DNA of 64,000 nucleotides from Flavobacterium pectinovorum (GCF_022802975.1 NZ_JAFEVZ010000002.1:248001-312000), one strand, 5' to 3'. Positions 44,499 through 54,008 are shown, counted from the stretch's first letter. Made by a program: numbers and translations. Notes: a model not told the origin generated them from the letters alone.

Positions 44499-44572
44499 GC
44501 CGATGTAGCTCAGCTGGCTAGAGCAGCTGATTTGTAATCAGCAGGTCGTGGGTTCGAGTCCCTCTATCGGCT
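44499..44572 (+). tRNA. tRNA-Thr (anticodon TGT), copy 2
   Basis: Identical over all 74 bases to the copy at 44317. It carries its own promoter and terminator, so the duplication includes the whole transcription unit of about 180 bases. The flanks have diverged by several substitutions, which argues against an assembly artefact. Confidence 0.95.
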
Positions 44573-44580
44573 CAACGAAA

Positions 44581-44608
44581 ACCATCACAGAAATGTGGTG
44601 GTTTTTTT
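44581..44608 (+). terminator. Terminator after tRNA-Thr copy 2
   Basis: ACCATCAC at 44581-44588 pairs with GTGGTGGT at 44595-44602, followed by six or seven T. It is the same hairpin as the one after copy 1. Confidence 0.75.
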
Positions 44609-44641
44609 GATTTATACAAAATCTGAATTTTAAAAGGATCC

Positions 44642-44674
44642 AAAAAAAGCGTCTTGAAATTAATCAGGACGCTT
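44642..44674 (-). terminator. Intrinsic terminator of polA
   Basis: Read on the minus strand, AAGCGTC and GACGCTT form a 7-bp stem with a 14-base loop, followed by seven T. It lies 23 bases after the polA stop. Confidence 0.75.
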
Positions 44675-44696
44675 CTGTTTTTCTTATAAATTAATT

Positions 44697-47531
44697 TTAA
44701 TGTGCTTCCAGCCAATTTTTACCCAAACCAATTTCTACTTCCAACGGGACATCCATTTTAAAGGCATTTTCCATTTCGTGTTTAATCATAGGTTGGATTT
44801 TTTCTAATTCGTCATTATGCACATCAAATACAAGCTCATCATGAACCTGTAGCAGCATTTTAGATTTCCAGTTTTCTGAAACCAATTTTTTATGAATGTT
44901 AATCATCGCAATTTTGATGATATCGGCGGCTGAACCCTGAATTGGAGCGTTAACAGCATTTCGTTCGGCACCGCTTTTGACCATCATATTGGCTGAATTA
45001 ATATCTTTAAGATAACGTCTTCTTCCTAAAACTGTTTGTACATAGCCATTTTCACGGGCAAAATCTACCTGATTAGACATATAAGATTTTAGTTTTGGAT
45101 AAGTGGCATAATAGGCCTCGATCAATTCAGCACTTTCTTTTCGCGAAAGTGAAGTCTGATTGCTTAAACCAAAGGCTGAAACCCCATAGATAATTCCGAA
45201 ATTCACGGTTTTAGCATTGCTGCGTTGTTCTTTGGTTACTTCTTCTAAAGGAACGTTGAATACTTTTGCCGCAGTGCTTTTGTGAATGTCTTCATTGTTT
45301 TGAAAAGCAGAAATCATAGTTGACTCGCCAGATAAAGCGGCAATAATTCTTAATTCTATTTGCGAGTAATCCGCAGAAAGTAAGGTGTAATTTTCATCAC
45401 GGGCAATAAATGCCTTACGAATCAATCGTCCTCTTTCGGTACGAATTGGAATGTTTTGTAAGTTGGGGTTATTCGAACTCAGGCGGCCGGTTGCTGCAAC
45501 AGTTTGCATATAATCCGTGTGAACACGCCCTGTTTTTTTGTCCACCTGATTTGGTAATGCATCAATATAAGTACTTTGCAATTTTACCATTTGACGCCAT
45601 TCGAGAATGTCTTTTACGATTGGATTGTCATTTGCTAAATAACTTAATATTTCTTCTCCGGTGGCGTATTGGCCTGTTTTGGTTTTCTTTTGTTTGGCTC
45701 CGCCAATTTTTAATTTATCAAATAAAATGTCGCCTAATTGTTTTGGAGATGCCAGATTGAATTTTTCTCCGGCAGTTTCATAGATTTTTTGTTCTAAAGC
45801 ATTGCTTTCGGCAGCCATTTCAACCGACATTGATTCTAAATAGGGCACATCCAGATTGATGCCTTCCAGTTCCATTGCAGCCAAAACAGGAATCAACGGA
45901 ATTTCAATTTCATCAAATAATTTTTTGGTTTCGGCTTTATCGAGAATCGGGCTGAAATTTTGTTTTAACTGATAGGTAATATCAGCATCTTCGGCGGCGT
46001 ATTCTTTGATTTCTTCTAAAGCTACGTCACGCATTGATTTTTGATTCTTCCCTTTTTTACCAATTAAATCTTCAATCGATTTTGGTGAATATTTTAAATA
46101 AGTTTCACTCAAAACATCCATATTATGGCGCATATCAGGATTAATCAAGTAATGCGCAATCATCGTGTCAAACAATTTTCCTTTGATTTGAACGCCATAA
46201 TTCGATAAAATTTTCAAATCATATTTAACGTTCTGACCAATTTTTTCAATAGATTCATTCTCGAAAAAAGGTTTGAATTTATCTGCTAATATTTGTGCCT
46301 CTTCCTGATTTTCAGGAAACGGAACATAAAATGCTTTTCCTTTTTCATAAGCAAAAGACATTCCAACTATTTCAGCATTCAAGGTATCAATTCCGGTAGT
46401 TTCAGTATCAAAACAAACTGAAGTTTGATTCAGCAGATTTTGTAAAAGCAGTTTTATGGCAAAATCTCCCTGAATAATCTGGTAGAAATGTTCTGTGTTT
46501 TCTAATGTTGCATAAAATGAATTCGGTTTTGCCTCGCTGCTTTCCTCATCTGAAAAACCAAATAAATCGAATTGATCTTCATTGGATTTTTTAGCAGGAG
46601 TTTTTTTAATTGTTATTTCCTCATTGGTATTGCTATTGTCATTGGTATTATCACTGTAAAGTTTATCAAACTGTGTTTTCATCTGACGGAATTCTAATTC
46701 CTGAAACAATTCGTCTGTTTTTTCAATATCAGGTTTTGATAATTCGTAGTCTTCAGCATTGAAAGTTACAGGGCAATCCAATAGAATTGCTGCTAATTTT
46801 TTGGATAACAAACCTAGTGCTGCATTGGCTTCAATTTTATCTTTTATGGCGCCTTTCAATTGGTGTGTATTAGCCAATAGATTTTCCATTGATCCGTATT
46901 CTTTCAGAAATTTTTTGGCTGTTTTTTCGCCAACACCCGGTAATCCGGGAATATTATCTGCGGCATCGCCCATCATTCCTAAGAAATCGATAACTTGCTC
47001 AGGACGATCGATTTCGAATCTTTCTAATACTTCCGGAATTCCCCAAATTTCAATGTCGTTCCCCATTCGGGCGGGTTTGTACATGAAAATATTTTCAGAA
47101 ACCAATTGGGCAAAATCCTTGTCCGGAGTTACCATATAAACTTTAAAATCTTCTTTTTCTGCTTGTTTGGCAATGGTTCCAATTAAATCATCGGCTTCAA
47201 AACCGGCAACTTCTATAATAGGAATATGCATCGCTTTCAGTAATTCCTGAATGTAAGGAACTGCAATTTTAATCGCTTCGGGAGTTTCGTCACGATTTGC
47301 CTTGTATTCCTGATACATTTCATATCTATAAGTGCTTCCTCCTTTGTCAAAAGCTACGGCTAAATGATCGGGTTTTTCACGTTTTATTACGTCCATCAAG
47401 GCATTCATGAAACCCATAATAGCCGAAGTATCCATTCCTTTCGAATTGATTCTTGGGTTTTTTATAAAGGCAAAATAACCGCGAAATATTAAGGCGTAAG
47501 CATCAAGAAGGTAAAGGCGTTTTTGTGACAT
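44697..47531 (-). CDS. polA: DNA polymerase I
   Basis: A 944-residue three-domain enzyme for Okazaki-fragment maturation and repair. The 5'-3' exonuclease domain is residues 1-290 (LLDAYALIFRGYFAFI, AVAFDKGGSTYR, GLPGVGEKTAKKFL). The 3'-5' exonuclease is about 350-530 and looks active: CFDTETTGID, then YAAEDADITYQL. The polymerase domain has LSADYSQIELRIIAALSGE, the O-helix RSNAKTVNFGIIYG, and LLQVHDELVFDV. Length is typical for Bacteroidota. A spacer of about 230 bases holding a 33-codon ORF lies upstream. Confidence 0.97.
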   Translation of the reverse strand: MSQKRLYLLDAYALIFRGYFAFIKNPRINSKGMDTSAIMGFMNALMDVIKREKPDHLAVAFDKGGSTYRYEMYQEYKANRDETPEAIKIAVPYIQELLKAMHIPIIEVAGFEADDLIGTIAKQAEKEDFKVYMVTPDKDFAQLVSENIFMYKPARMGNDIEIWGIPEVLERFEIDRPEQVIDFLGMMGDAADNIPGLPGVGEKTAKKFLKEYGSMENLLANTHQLKGAIKDKIEANAALGLLSKKLAAILLDCPVTFNAEDYELSKPDIEKTDELFQELEFRQMKTQFDKLYSDNTNDNSNTNEEITIKKTPAKKSNEDQFDLFGFSDEESSEAKPNSFYATLENTEHFYQIIQGDFAIKLLLQNLLNQTSVCFDTETTGIDTLNAEIVGMSFAYEKGKAFYVPFPENQEEAQILADKFKPFFENESIEKIGQNVKYDLKILSNYGVQIKGKLFDTMIAHYLINPDMRHNMDVLSETYLKYSPKSIEDLIGKKGKNQKSMRDVALEEIKEYAAEDADITYQLKQNFSPILDKAETKKLFDEIEIPLIPVLAAMELEGINLDVPYLESMSVEMAAESNALEQKIYETAGEKFNLASPKQLGDILFDKLKIGGAKQKKTKTGQYATGEEILSYLANDNPIVKDILEWRQMVKLQSTYIDALPNQVDKKTGRVHTDYMQTVAATGRLSSNNPNLQNIPIRTERGRLIRKAFIARDENYTLLSADYSQIELRIIAALSGESTMISAFQNNEDIHKSTAAKVFNVPLEEVTKEQRSNAKTVNFGIIYGVSAFGLSNQTSLSRKESAELIEAYYATYPKLKSYMSNQVDFARENGYVQTVLGRRRYLKDINSANMMVKSGAERNAVNAPIQGSAADIIKIAMINIHKKLVSENWKSKMLLQVHDELVFDVHNDELEKIQPMIKHEMENAFKMDVPLEVEIGLGKNWLEAH

Positions 47532-47615
47532 TGAAATAAATTTTAAGGTGTAAAAATAACAAACAAATCCTCATTTCGTGAACTAAATTTTCCCTTTCAT
47601 ATATTTTTCGATTAT

Positions 47616-47630
47616 TTCTTGATTCAAGAA
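47616..47630. promoter_or_regulatory. Perfect 15-bp palindrome upstream of the 33-residue ORF
   Basis: TTCTTGATTCAAGAA has 7-bp arms around one base and lies 29 bases before the ATG at 47659. It could be an operator, or a hairpin in the polA upstream region. No regulator can be named. Confidence 0.35.
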
Positions 47631-47658
47631 TCTTTATTTTGCTCAAAAATTAAATTTT

Positions 47659-47760
47659 ATGTCAGTAATTATTAAAAAACTCAATTGTAAAATAATATTA
47701 TTGGTGGTTGCGGTATTGATAATAATCGGATTGAATATGTATAATTTGATTTGTTTATGA
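47659..47760 (+). CDS. Possible 33-residue single-pass membrane peptide
   Basis: A short ORF, too small for most gene callers. The N-terminus MSVIIKKLNCK is positively charged, and residues 12-27 (IILLVVAVLIIIGLNM) form one membrane helix, consistent with an inside-to-membrane orientation. It ends 2 bases before the stop of the convergent kinase gene. Real small membrane proteins have exactly this form, but AT-rich spacers produce such ORFs by chance, so this is tentative. Confidence 0.35.
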   Translation: MSVIIKKLNCKIILLVVAVLIIIGLNMYNLICL

Positions 47761-47762
47761 AG

Positions 47763-49886
47763 TTAAACCAAAGGAATATTCACCACCACTTTTGTGCCCA
47801 CAAGAACATCGGTTTCTTTAATATCTGTGTACAGTATGAGTTCCTGTAGCTGTAAATTGTCATTCAGTAATTCTAATCGTTGTTGTATGGATTTTATGGA
47901 AAAAGAATTGTGATTTTCGAGGTTTCCTGCTTTAATTTCAGTTGATTTTTGACGACCAATTCCGTTGTCGATGATGGTGCAGATGAGGTATTTTTCGTTT
48001 AGACTCAAATCAAAATTAATTGTAATTATTTTCAGTCCTTTTTTGTGCAACAATCCGTGTTTGATGCTGTTTTCCAGAAAGGGTTGAAGCAGCATTGGCG
48101 ATAATTTTATATAATCTTCATCGATAATTTCGGAAGTTGTTATCGTGTATTCAAAGTCTTTGGCAAAACGCATTTTTTCGAGTTCGAGATATTTGGTTAA
48201 AATATCGATTTCGGCAGCAATGGTGATTTGTTTTTTACCTGAAACTTCCAGAATTTGTCTGGTCAAATAAGTAAAATTGCTCAACTGTTCATTTGCCTTT
48301 AGTTTGTCACCATACATAAATTGTTCCTGAATGCTGTTGAGCGCGTTGAATATAAAATGCGGGTTCATTTGGCTTTTCAAGGCTTTGAGTTCACTATCGG
48401 TGGCTTTTTTTTCGGCTTCCAGTCGTTTTTGGGTCTCAATAAGCTGGGTTTTCAAAAGTTCGTTTTTCTTATTTTCTCTATACCTTGAAAAAAGGAAATA
48501 TGCAATGAGTGTCAATGCCAAAAACGAAATAATGATACTGTTGATAAGAATGTTTTTTTTGTTGGATTCCAGTTCAGCGATTTTCTTTTTTTGGTTCAAC
48601 TCTTTGATGGTAGCTTCTTTTTTTTCGGTTTCGTATTGATAAGTTGCTTTGAGTGCGATGTCTTTGCTTTCATCAAAATATATTTTTTCGCTGATGTTAA
48701 TTGCTATAGATTTGAATAGATAAGCATTTTTAAAATCATTTTGCTTGAAATAAATTTGACTTAAAATTCCAGCAGCATTTTTTTCATCAGAGGGAGAATT
48801 CGTTTTTTTTGTTAAATAATAACCTTTTGAAGCGTATTCTTTAGCTAAAGCTAATTTATTTGTTGTTAAATAAACTGTGGAAAGGGAGATGCATATTTTA
48901 GAAAACATTATTTGACTATTTATACTCTTATATAGTTTGGCAGATTTTAGATAATTGATTTCGGAATTTTGCAAATCATTCTTTTTAAAGTAGGTGTCAG
49001 CAAAATTTTTATATGTTGCTGCAATTAAATCACTATTATCTGTTTTTTTAGCCAATAAAAAGGCTTGTTTATTGAAGTATAATGCTTTTTTGAGGCGGCC
49101 TAAATTGTTATTTGTCGTTGCCAGATTAATAAGTACTAAAGTTAATCTTTCCTGATTTTTGATTTGTTTGTCAATTTTTAAACATTTTTCATAATAGGAA
49201 ATGCTGGTTTCGAAATCTTTTTGACTGTCAAAAATTCTTCCCAAGGCAAAATAGGTACGCTCTAATCCTTCTAAATTATTTGTTTTTTCAAATAATGGTA
49301 AAGCTTCAAGATTGTGTTTTATGGCAAGTGAATTGTTTCCTAAATTATTGTAAACAAATCCGAGATCGGTCAAAATATAGGCAAGGTTGGTTTTGTCTTT
49401 TGAGTGTTTTGCACAGGAATATGCCTGTTGCATGTAGACTAATGTGCTGTCTAATTTCCCTAAATAATCGAATGCAGTTCCTATGTTTTGTAAAGCTAAA
49501 GCACTTCCGTAAGTGTAATTTATTTTGGTTGTAATACGGAAAGACTTTTTGTAAACCAGAATTGCTTTTTCAAATTCTTCTGTATAAATAAGAAAAGCAC
49601 CTTCGTTGTTATAAGCAATGCTTAAATATTTTAGATAAGCTTTTTTTAAAGCCGGATTGGTTTCTGATTGACTTTTTTCCTGAGTGATTTTTTTTAATTC
49701 ATTGTTATGTTTTATCCAAATAGTATGGTTGCTTTCGGACTCAATAACCTGGTCTAAAAAATAGCATCTTAGGGTATCTTTTTTGGTGTGATTGTTAAGT
49801 TTAGTAATTAATTCATTTGTTTTTTGGGCATAAAAGAGTGTACTCATTAAAAGCAAAAACAAAAGAATTGTTCTCTTGAAATTCAT
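47763..49886 (-). CDS. TPR-containing sensor histidine kinase, LytS-like (HisKA_7TM-less, His_kinase type)
   Basis: A 707-residue protein, started at the ATG at 49886, one base after the LytTR regulator stop; a TTG further upstream is less likely. A signal peptide or first helix (RTILLFLLLMSTLFYAQ) leads into six or more TPR-like repeats (about residues 70-400), predicted periplasmic. A membrane helix near 455-475 and a coiled coil follow. The kinase core has LKSQMNPHFIFNALNSIQEQ with the phospho-acceptor His and an ATP-binding ENSIKHGLLHK...DNGIGR region. Its partner is the LytTR regulator gene immediately upstream. Confidence 0.92.
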   Translation of the reverse strand: MNFKRTILLFLLLMSTLFYAQKTNELITKLNNHTKKDTLRCYFLDQVIESESNHTIWIKHNNELKKITQEKSQSETNPALKKAYLKYLSIAYNNEGAFLIYTEEFEKAILVYKKSFRITTKINYTYGSALALQNIGTAFDYLGKLDSTLVYMQQAYSCAKHSKDKTNLAYILTDLGFVYNNLGNNSLAIKHNLEALPLFEKTNNLEGLERTYFALGRIFDSQKDFETSISYYEKCLKIDKQIKNQERLTLVLINLATTNNNLGRLKKALYFNKQAFLLAKKTDNSDLIAATYKNFADTYFKKNDLQNSEINYLKSAKLYKSINSQIMFSKICISLSTVYLTTNKLALAKEYASKGYYLTKKTNSPSDEKNAAGILSQIYFKQNDFKNAYLFKSIAINISEKIYFDESKDIALKATYQYETEKKEATIKELNQKKKIAELESNKKNILINSIIISFLALTLIAYFLFSRYRENKKNELLKTQLIETQKRLEAEKKATDSELKALKSQMNPHFIFNALNSIQEQFMYGDKLKANEQLSNFTYLTRQILEVSGKKQITIAAEIDILTKYLELEKMRFAKDFEYTITTSEIIDEDYIKLSPMLLQPFLENSIKHGLLHKKGLKIITINFDLSLNEKYLICTIIDNGIGRQKSTEIKAGNLENHNSFSIKSIQQRLELLNDNLQLQELILYTDIKETDVLVGTKVVVNIPLV

Positions 49887-49887
49887 C

Positions 49888-50646
49888 TTATACAATATTA
49901 TTCATTTGCATAAAATCCTCAAATTCTTCTTTCTTTTCTCTGGAAACAGGTAATAAAATCTTATCATCATACGTAATTGACAATCCGTCTTTTTTGCTGT
50001 ATTTTTTAATCAAAGTTATGTTGACAAAATAGGAGCGATGTATCCTGAAAAAACGAGTGTCGGATGAAAGTAGGTTTTCAAAATGTTTGATTTTTTTTAC
50101 TACCAGATCTTTGCCCTTTTTGTGATGGATTGTGGTATAAGAACTGTCGGCTTCAAAATAAAAGATGTCATTTATGTCCATAAAAACAATACCGTCCCCA
50201 ATGTGAATGCCAATTTTTCTGATCTGATTTTCTAATAAATTTTCTTTCAAAATGGCAATATTGTTCGTTTGTGTATTTCTATTTCGTTTTTCAGCAACTT
50301 TTTCAATAGCTTCTTTGAGCTTGGCAATACTTACGGGTTTTAAGATATAATCGACTGCCGAAACTTCGAAGGCTCTGATCGCATATTGTGAATAAGCGGT
50401 ACAAAAAATGGTTTCAAAATTGGGTTTGTTGAAGTATTCGAACAATGCAAATCCATTTTCATTTGGCATTTCGACATCAAGGAATACCAAATCAATATCG
50501 TTATTGTTGATGATTTTTACTGCCGATTTTACATTTTCGGCTTCGCCAATTAATTCAATTTCGGGGCAATATTCTTCGATAAAATTATGGAGTAAAGACC
50601 TCGCATTTGGTTCATCGTCAACAATTAGGGTTTTTATTTTTTCCAT
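49888..50646 (-). CDS. LytTR-family response regulator
   Basis: A 252-residue regulator. The receiver domain (1-120) has TLIVDDEPNARSLL with the acidic pocket, the phospho-acceptor Asp in LVFLDVEMPNENGF near residue 56, and YILKPVSIAKL with the switch Lys. The LytTR DNA-binding domain (about 150-250) has DINDIFYFEADSSYTTIHH and RFFRIHRSYFVNITLI. It is the first gene of a two-gene unit with the TPR kinase. Targets are unknown; LytTR proteins usually bind paired 9-bp direct repeats. Confidence 0.94.
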   Translation of the reverse strand: MEKIKTLIVDDEPNARSLLHNFIEEYCPEIELIGEAENVKSAVKIINNNDIDLVFLDVEMPNENGFALFEYFNKPNFETIFCTAYSQYAIRAFEVSAVDYILKPVSIAKLKEAIEKVAEKRNRNTQTNNIAILKENLLENQIRKIGIHIGDGIVFMDINDIFYFEADSSYTTIHHKKGKDLVVKKIKHFENLLSSDTRFFRIHRSYFVNITLIKKYSKKDGLSITYDDKILLPVSREKKEEFEDFMQMNNIV

Positions 50647-50683
50647 ACAAATAATTATTTCAACAATAACAGTTTTTTAATCG

Positions 50684-50720
50684 AAAAACCGCAGCATCAG
50701 AGATTAATCTTCAGGTGCGG
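50684..50720 (-). terminator. Terminator of the LamG/T9SS protein gene
   Basis: On the minus strand CCGCA and TGCGG close a hairpin with further partial pairing inside, and a run of five T follows. It is located 24 bases after the stop at 50744 and before the LytTR gene. Confidence 0.55.
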
Positions 50721-50743
50721 ATTCTTCATAAAACTATTTCAGT

Positions 50744-52381
50744 TTATTTGATAATCAGTTTTTGGGTAGTTACGTTGTTTTCATTATCTTCAATACGAAC
50801 TAAATAAATTCCTTTTTTTAAGTTAGAAACATTGATATTTTTTGTTGTAAAAGAAGCGATTTTTTGTCCCGGCAATGAAAAAATTTCTACAGATTTTACC
50901 TCGTTTTCGGTTTCAATTGTGAAATTATCTGATGTTGGATTAGGATAGATAAAAACGTTTGAATTTTTAGATACGAAGTCCTGATTTGAGAGTGTAACAC
51001 CGGAACTGTTCCCCATTATATTCATAATTTCAATATCTGTGATGGCTCTGTTATAAATGTAAAATTCATCTAAATTGCCTGTGTAATATTTTGATGGATG
51101 AAGATTTCCGTCTGTACTTGTTCCGCCTCCAACAGAGAATATGGTGTTGAATTGTTCGATGGTTGCAGCTGCGGTATATCCACTTGATGAAACGACCAGT
51201 TGTCCGTTGATGTAGCACTTCATTCTTTTGTAACCATCTGTTTCTGTACTCCAAACAAAGGCATAGTGTGTCCAGGTATTCAAATATGTTCCAGTTGCTC
51301 CCATCATAAGGTTGCTCCAGGCTGTGTTGGTTGGACTTTTGAAGCCACAACTCAGATTTCCTGCTGCTCTAAAATAATGGACTCCAAAAAACTCAAAAGA
51401 AGTACTGTATATATTGGGAGGTGTAGTCCTTTTTTCCCAAAAAGCAACAGAATATTCTCCGCTATTTAAGGCAGAATAAATTGTAGTGTTAACCAAAGCT
51501 TGCGAACCAGAAAAAGCAACACTTTGCCCATACATTCCGTTATCATAAGTAGCGTTGGTTGCTGTCCCGTTAGTTAGGTTGTGGGTGTTGTCAAAGTTGT
51601 TATTGTTATTTTCAAAGTTGTAAAATGCTAATAATCCGGTTTTACTTACAGGTCCTGTTGTCGTTGCATTTGTAGCATTTTTAACATTCAAAATTTCTGA
51701 TGCAGTTAAAGCTCTGTTGTAAATGTATAATTCGTCTAAAGTTCCGTTCATACATTTTGAATTGTTAATAACGCCATTGTTTGTACCGCCACCAAAAATG
51801 AATTTGTTTGTAGTACCATTTATTCCCTGGTCATTCAGAAGCCATCCGCCAATGTTTAGTACACCATCAAGATAATAATTGATTACGCCAGCCTGTTTGA
51901 CAATTGCATGATGATGCCAGGAGCCTGCCATAGCGCTTTGTTGTTGCAAGGTTAAACAAGCCCAGCCGCCAGCGTTAATTCCTAGCTCGTATCTATTGGA
52001 GTATGAACCATTGTTGCAGCTGGAAACATTTTGTGCTCTGTAATATAAAGCTTCACTCATCTCAAATGAGGTAGAATAATTATTTGGAATTCCAATAGGT
52101 CTGAATTCCCACCATGCAATTGTAGAATTTACCCCCAAAGTTGCAGCATCAGTTAAAGTAGCGTTGACTAATGCTGATGCACCGCCAAAAACAACTCCTT
52201 GTCCGTATTTTCCATTGCTGTAAGTAACGTTTGTACTGGTGCCGTTAGTAAAATTATGAGAGGTCGAATTGCTGTTCAATGTGTTTTCAAAGTTAAAATA
52301 ACTTATGAGTCCACTTGTTGTAGCTTGTGAGAAGCCTAACATTGGTAAGGCTAATGCAATTGAGAGTAGTATTTTTTTCAT
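50744..52381 (-). CDS. Secreted LamG-domain protein with type IX secretion sorting domain
   Basis: A 545-residue protein with a signal peptide (MKKILLSIALALPMLGFSQA). Two LamG/concanavalin-like repeats follow, about residues 25-235 and 248-455. Each opens with a [LG]-[LI]-[SA]-[YF]-[FY]-NFEN motif and closes with GTLDELYIYNRALT or GNLDEFYIYNRAIT. The C-terminus (about 470-545) is a type A T9SS sorting domain: NVFIYPNPTSDNFTIE, VEIFSLPGQKI and LKKGIYLVRIE. It is therefore exported and surface-attached or released. LamG modules bind glycans or proteins; the ligand is unknown. Confidence 0.92.
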   Translation of the reverse strand: MKKILLSIALALPMLGFSQATTSGLISYFNFENTLNSNSTSHNFTNGTSTNVTYSNGKYGQGVVFGGASALVNATLTDAATLGVNSTIAWWEFRPIGIPNNYSTSFEMSEALYYRAQNVSSCNNGSYSNRYELGINAGGWACLTLQQQSAMAGSWHHHAIVKQAGVINYYLDGVLNIGGWLLNDQGINGTTNKFIFGGGTNNGVINNSKCMNGTLDELYIYNRALTASEILNVKNATNATTTGPVSKTGLLAFYNFENNNNNFDNTHNLTNGTATNATYDNGMYGQSVAFSGSQALVNTTIYSALNSGEYSVAFWEKRTTPPNIYSTSFEFFGVHYFRAAGNLSCGFKSPTNTAWSNLMMGATGTYLNTWTHYAFVWSTETDGYKRMKCYINGQLVVSSSGYTAAATIEQFNTIFSVGGGTSTDGNLHPSKYYTGNLDEFYIYNRAITDIEIMNIMGNSSGVTLSNQDFVSKNSNVFIYPNPTSDNFTIETENEVKSVEIFSLPGQKIASFTTKNINVSNLKKGIYLVRIEDNENNVTTQKLIIK

Positions 52382-52409
52382 AATAATTGTTTTAAGTCTT
52401 TGTAAAAGT

Positions 52410-52679
52410 CTATAAATGCTTTTGAGTGAATTTTAAAATTTCACGAAATGATAGTTTTCTTTCACTAATGGCAGCATTTATACTTACGGTCGTACCATTT
52501 GATGGATGGTAAAAACCGTTGATTGCATTTGGATAGTTCGCATTCAAGGATGCAAAAGTTGAAGTATTTGTGTCGTTTCCGTAGTCTGGAAAATTAAAAC
52601 TAAAATGATGTAATAGGGTTTTAGAATTTACCTTTAATCCTATGGACGCAATTGTAATAAATAGTAATTTTTCCCGCAT
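52410..52679 (-). pseudogene. Short ORF, possibly a remnant of a second LamG-like secreted protein
   Basis: An 89-codon ORF just upstream of the LamG gene and downstream of a good -7 element. It starts MREKLLFITIASIGLKVNSK, which resembles a signal peptide, and continues TLLHHFSFN, reminiscent of the NFEN-type opening strand of LamG repeats, then NTSTFASLNANYPNAINGFY. After about 75 residues the similarity ends. It may be a truncated paralogue or an unrelated small exported protein, so the pseudogene label is an inference. Confidence 0.35.
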
Positions 52680-52704
52680 ATTGTTTTCTTAATAGTTAGA
52701 AAAA

Positions 52705-52712
52705 CAAAAGTA
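52705..52712 (-). promoter_or_regulatory. -7 element for the LamG region
   Basis: On the minus strand this reads TACTTTTG, a full match to TAnnTTTG. It lies 26 bases before the ORF at 52679 and is the only good element before the LamG gene, so the LamG transcript may begin here and include the short ORF. Confidence 0.45.
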
Positions 52713-52775
52713 AAATGATACTATTCAGACTGTACCCCCAAAAAAGGGTAGGTTGTTGTAAAAGAGTGTTTTTTA

Positions 52776-54008
52776 TTAAAAAAGGATAGAAATTTTTGTT
52801 CCTTGGTTTTTTTGGCTTGTAAATTGGAGTTCTAATCCTGATTCTGTAGCTCTTGATTTGATGTTTTTTAATCCATTGACCCGTGTTAGTGTGTTTGGGT
52901 CAAAACCAATACCGTTATCTTCAAATTCTAATACGATATCTTTATTATTATAGAATAATGATAAACAAACCGTTTGTGCATTGGAGTGTACTAAGGCATT
53001 GGTCATTACTTCTTTCATAATCAAAATAAGCTGGGAGCAGACGGCCATAGAAATTGTTTTTTGTTCGTACTCCTCGTTTATGGGATGACTAATAAAATCA
53101 ATACCGGAACTGTTGAATAGCTTTTCGCCAAAATCTTTAATGTAAATATAGACTTCAAAAAGATTGTTTTTCTCAATATTCAGTGACCATATAAAATCTT
53201 TTGTTTCGCTGTAAACCTCATTGCTCAGATTGCTGATTCTTGTGATTTCGGCTTTAATTTGCTCTTCCGAAAAGCTGTTGCCGATACTTAACATTTGGGA
53301 TATAGAGGATATAGAAGCCAGTTTATTCCCCATCACATCATGAAAATCTCTGGCTATATTTATTCTCAATTTGGCTATTTCCTGCATTCTTTTGTCTAAC
53401 TCGTATTCCAAAGTATTGATGTTTTCTTCCTTTTCCTGAATAAATTCTTCTTCAAACAAATCTTTTTTGGTGACAAAAAATATGATGATAATCAGGATTA
53501 TAAAGACAAATAAGAGGTTGGTCATTTTGGTATTGAAATCAATGGCGTCAAAGTCTTGTTTAAAAGGAACTAAATGTTTGATTTCTGCATAAAAAACGGC
53601 TGATAAATTTACAAAAGCAGCAAAAGCCACTATCATGCCCATTCTGGTTTCGACCAAAACAATTAAGCCAAGAATAAGTGTGAAATACCAATAAATATCA
53701 AAAGAATATGGTCCTCCGGTAAACCAAACTGCTACAGACGTATTGATAATATCATTGGTAGATGAAACAATGATAGCATATTTTGTGGTTTTGGCATAAA
53801 TAACACAGGCAAGAGTTACGAGGTTAAAAAATAATGAAAAAAGGTAAAGATATAAATCGAATGTATTGGCGTATTTACCCCCAATAATATAATAAGTGTT
53901 GCAGATAATAAAAACCAGTGTCAAAAAAAAGTAAATTTTCTTTTTGACTTTTTCAAGTTTTGAAACCGTGTCGTAATGTCTAAAAATGTTCTGCCAATTT
54001 ATACCCAT
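52776..54008 (-). CDS. Sensor histidine kinase, HisKA_3 (NarX/DesK) type
   Basis: A 410-residue membrane kinase. Residues 25-175 contain about six hydrophobic helices with no large periplasmic domain, suggesting sensing within or near the membrane. A coiled linker (KEENINTLEYELDKRMQEI) leads to the HisKA_3 motif ARDFHDVMGNKLASISSI with the phospho-acceptor His near residue 220. The ATPase domain has MKEVMTNALVHSNA and FEDNGIGFDPN. It overlaps the upstream NarL-type regulator gene by 10 bases, confirming the pair. Confidence 0.93.
   Translation of the reverse strand: MGINWQNIFRHYDTVSKLEKVKKKIYFFLTLVFIICNTYYIIGGKYANTFDLYLYLFSLFFNLVTLACVIYAKTTKYAIIVSSTNDIINTSVAVWFTGGPYSFDIYWYFTLILGLIVLVETRMGMIVAFAAFVNLSAVFYAEIKHLVPFKQDFDAIDFNTKMTNLLFVFIILIIIIFFVTKKDLFEEEFIQEKEENINTLEYELDKRMQEIAKLRINIARDFHDVMGNKLASISSISQMLSIGNSFSEEQIKAEITRISNLSNEVYSETKDFIWSLNIEKNNLFEVYIYIKDFGEKLFNSSGIDFISHPINEEYEQKTISMAVCSQLILIMKEVMTNALVHSNAQTVCLSLFYNNKDIVLEFEDNGIGFDPNTLTRVNGLKNIKSRATESGLELQFTSQKNQGTKISILF

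Noticed and set aside
44317..44572. Second tRNA as an assembly duplication
   Set aside because: Sequences between and upstream of the two copies differ at many positions, so they are distinct loci.
46759..47139. 126-codon plus-strand ORF opposite polA
   Set aside because: polA is certain in this region, and the antisense translation has no domain features.
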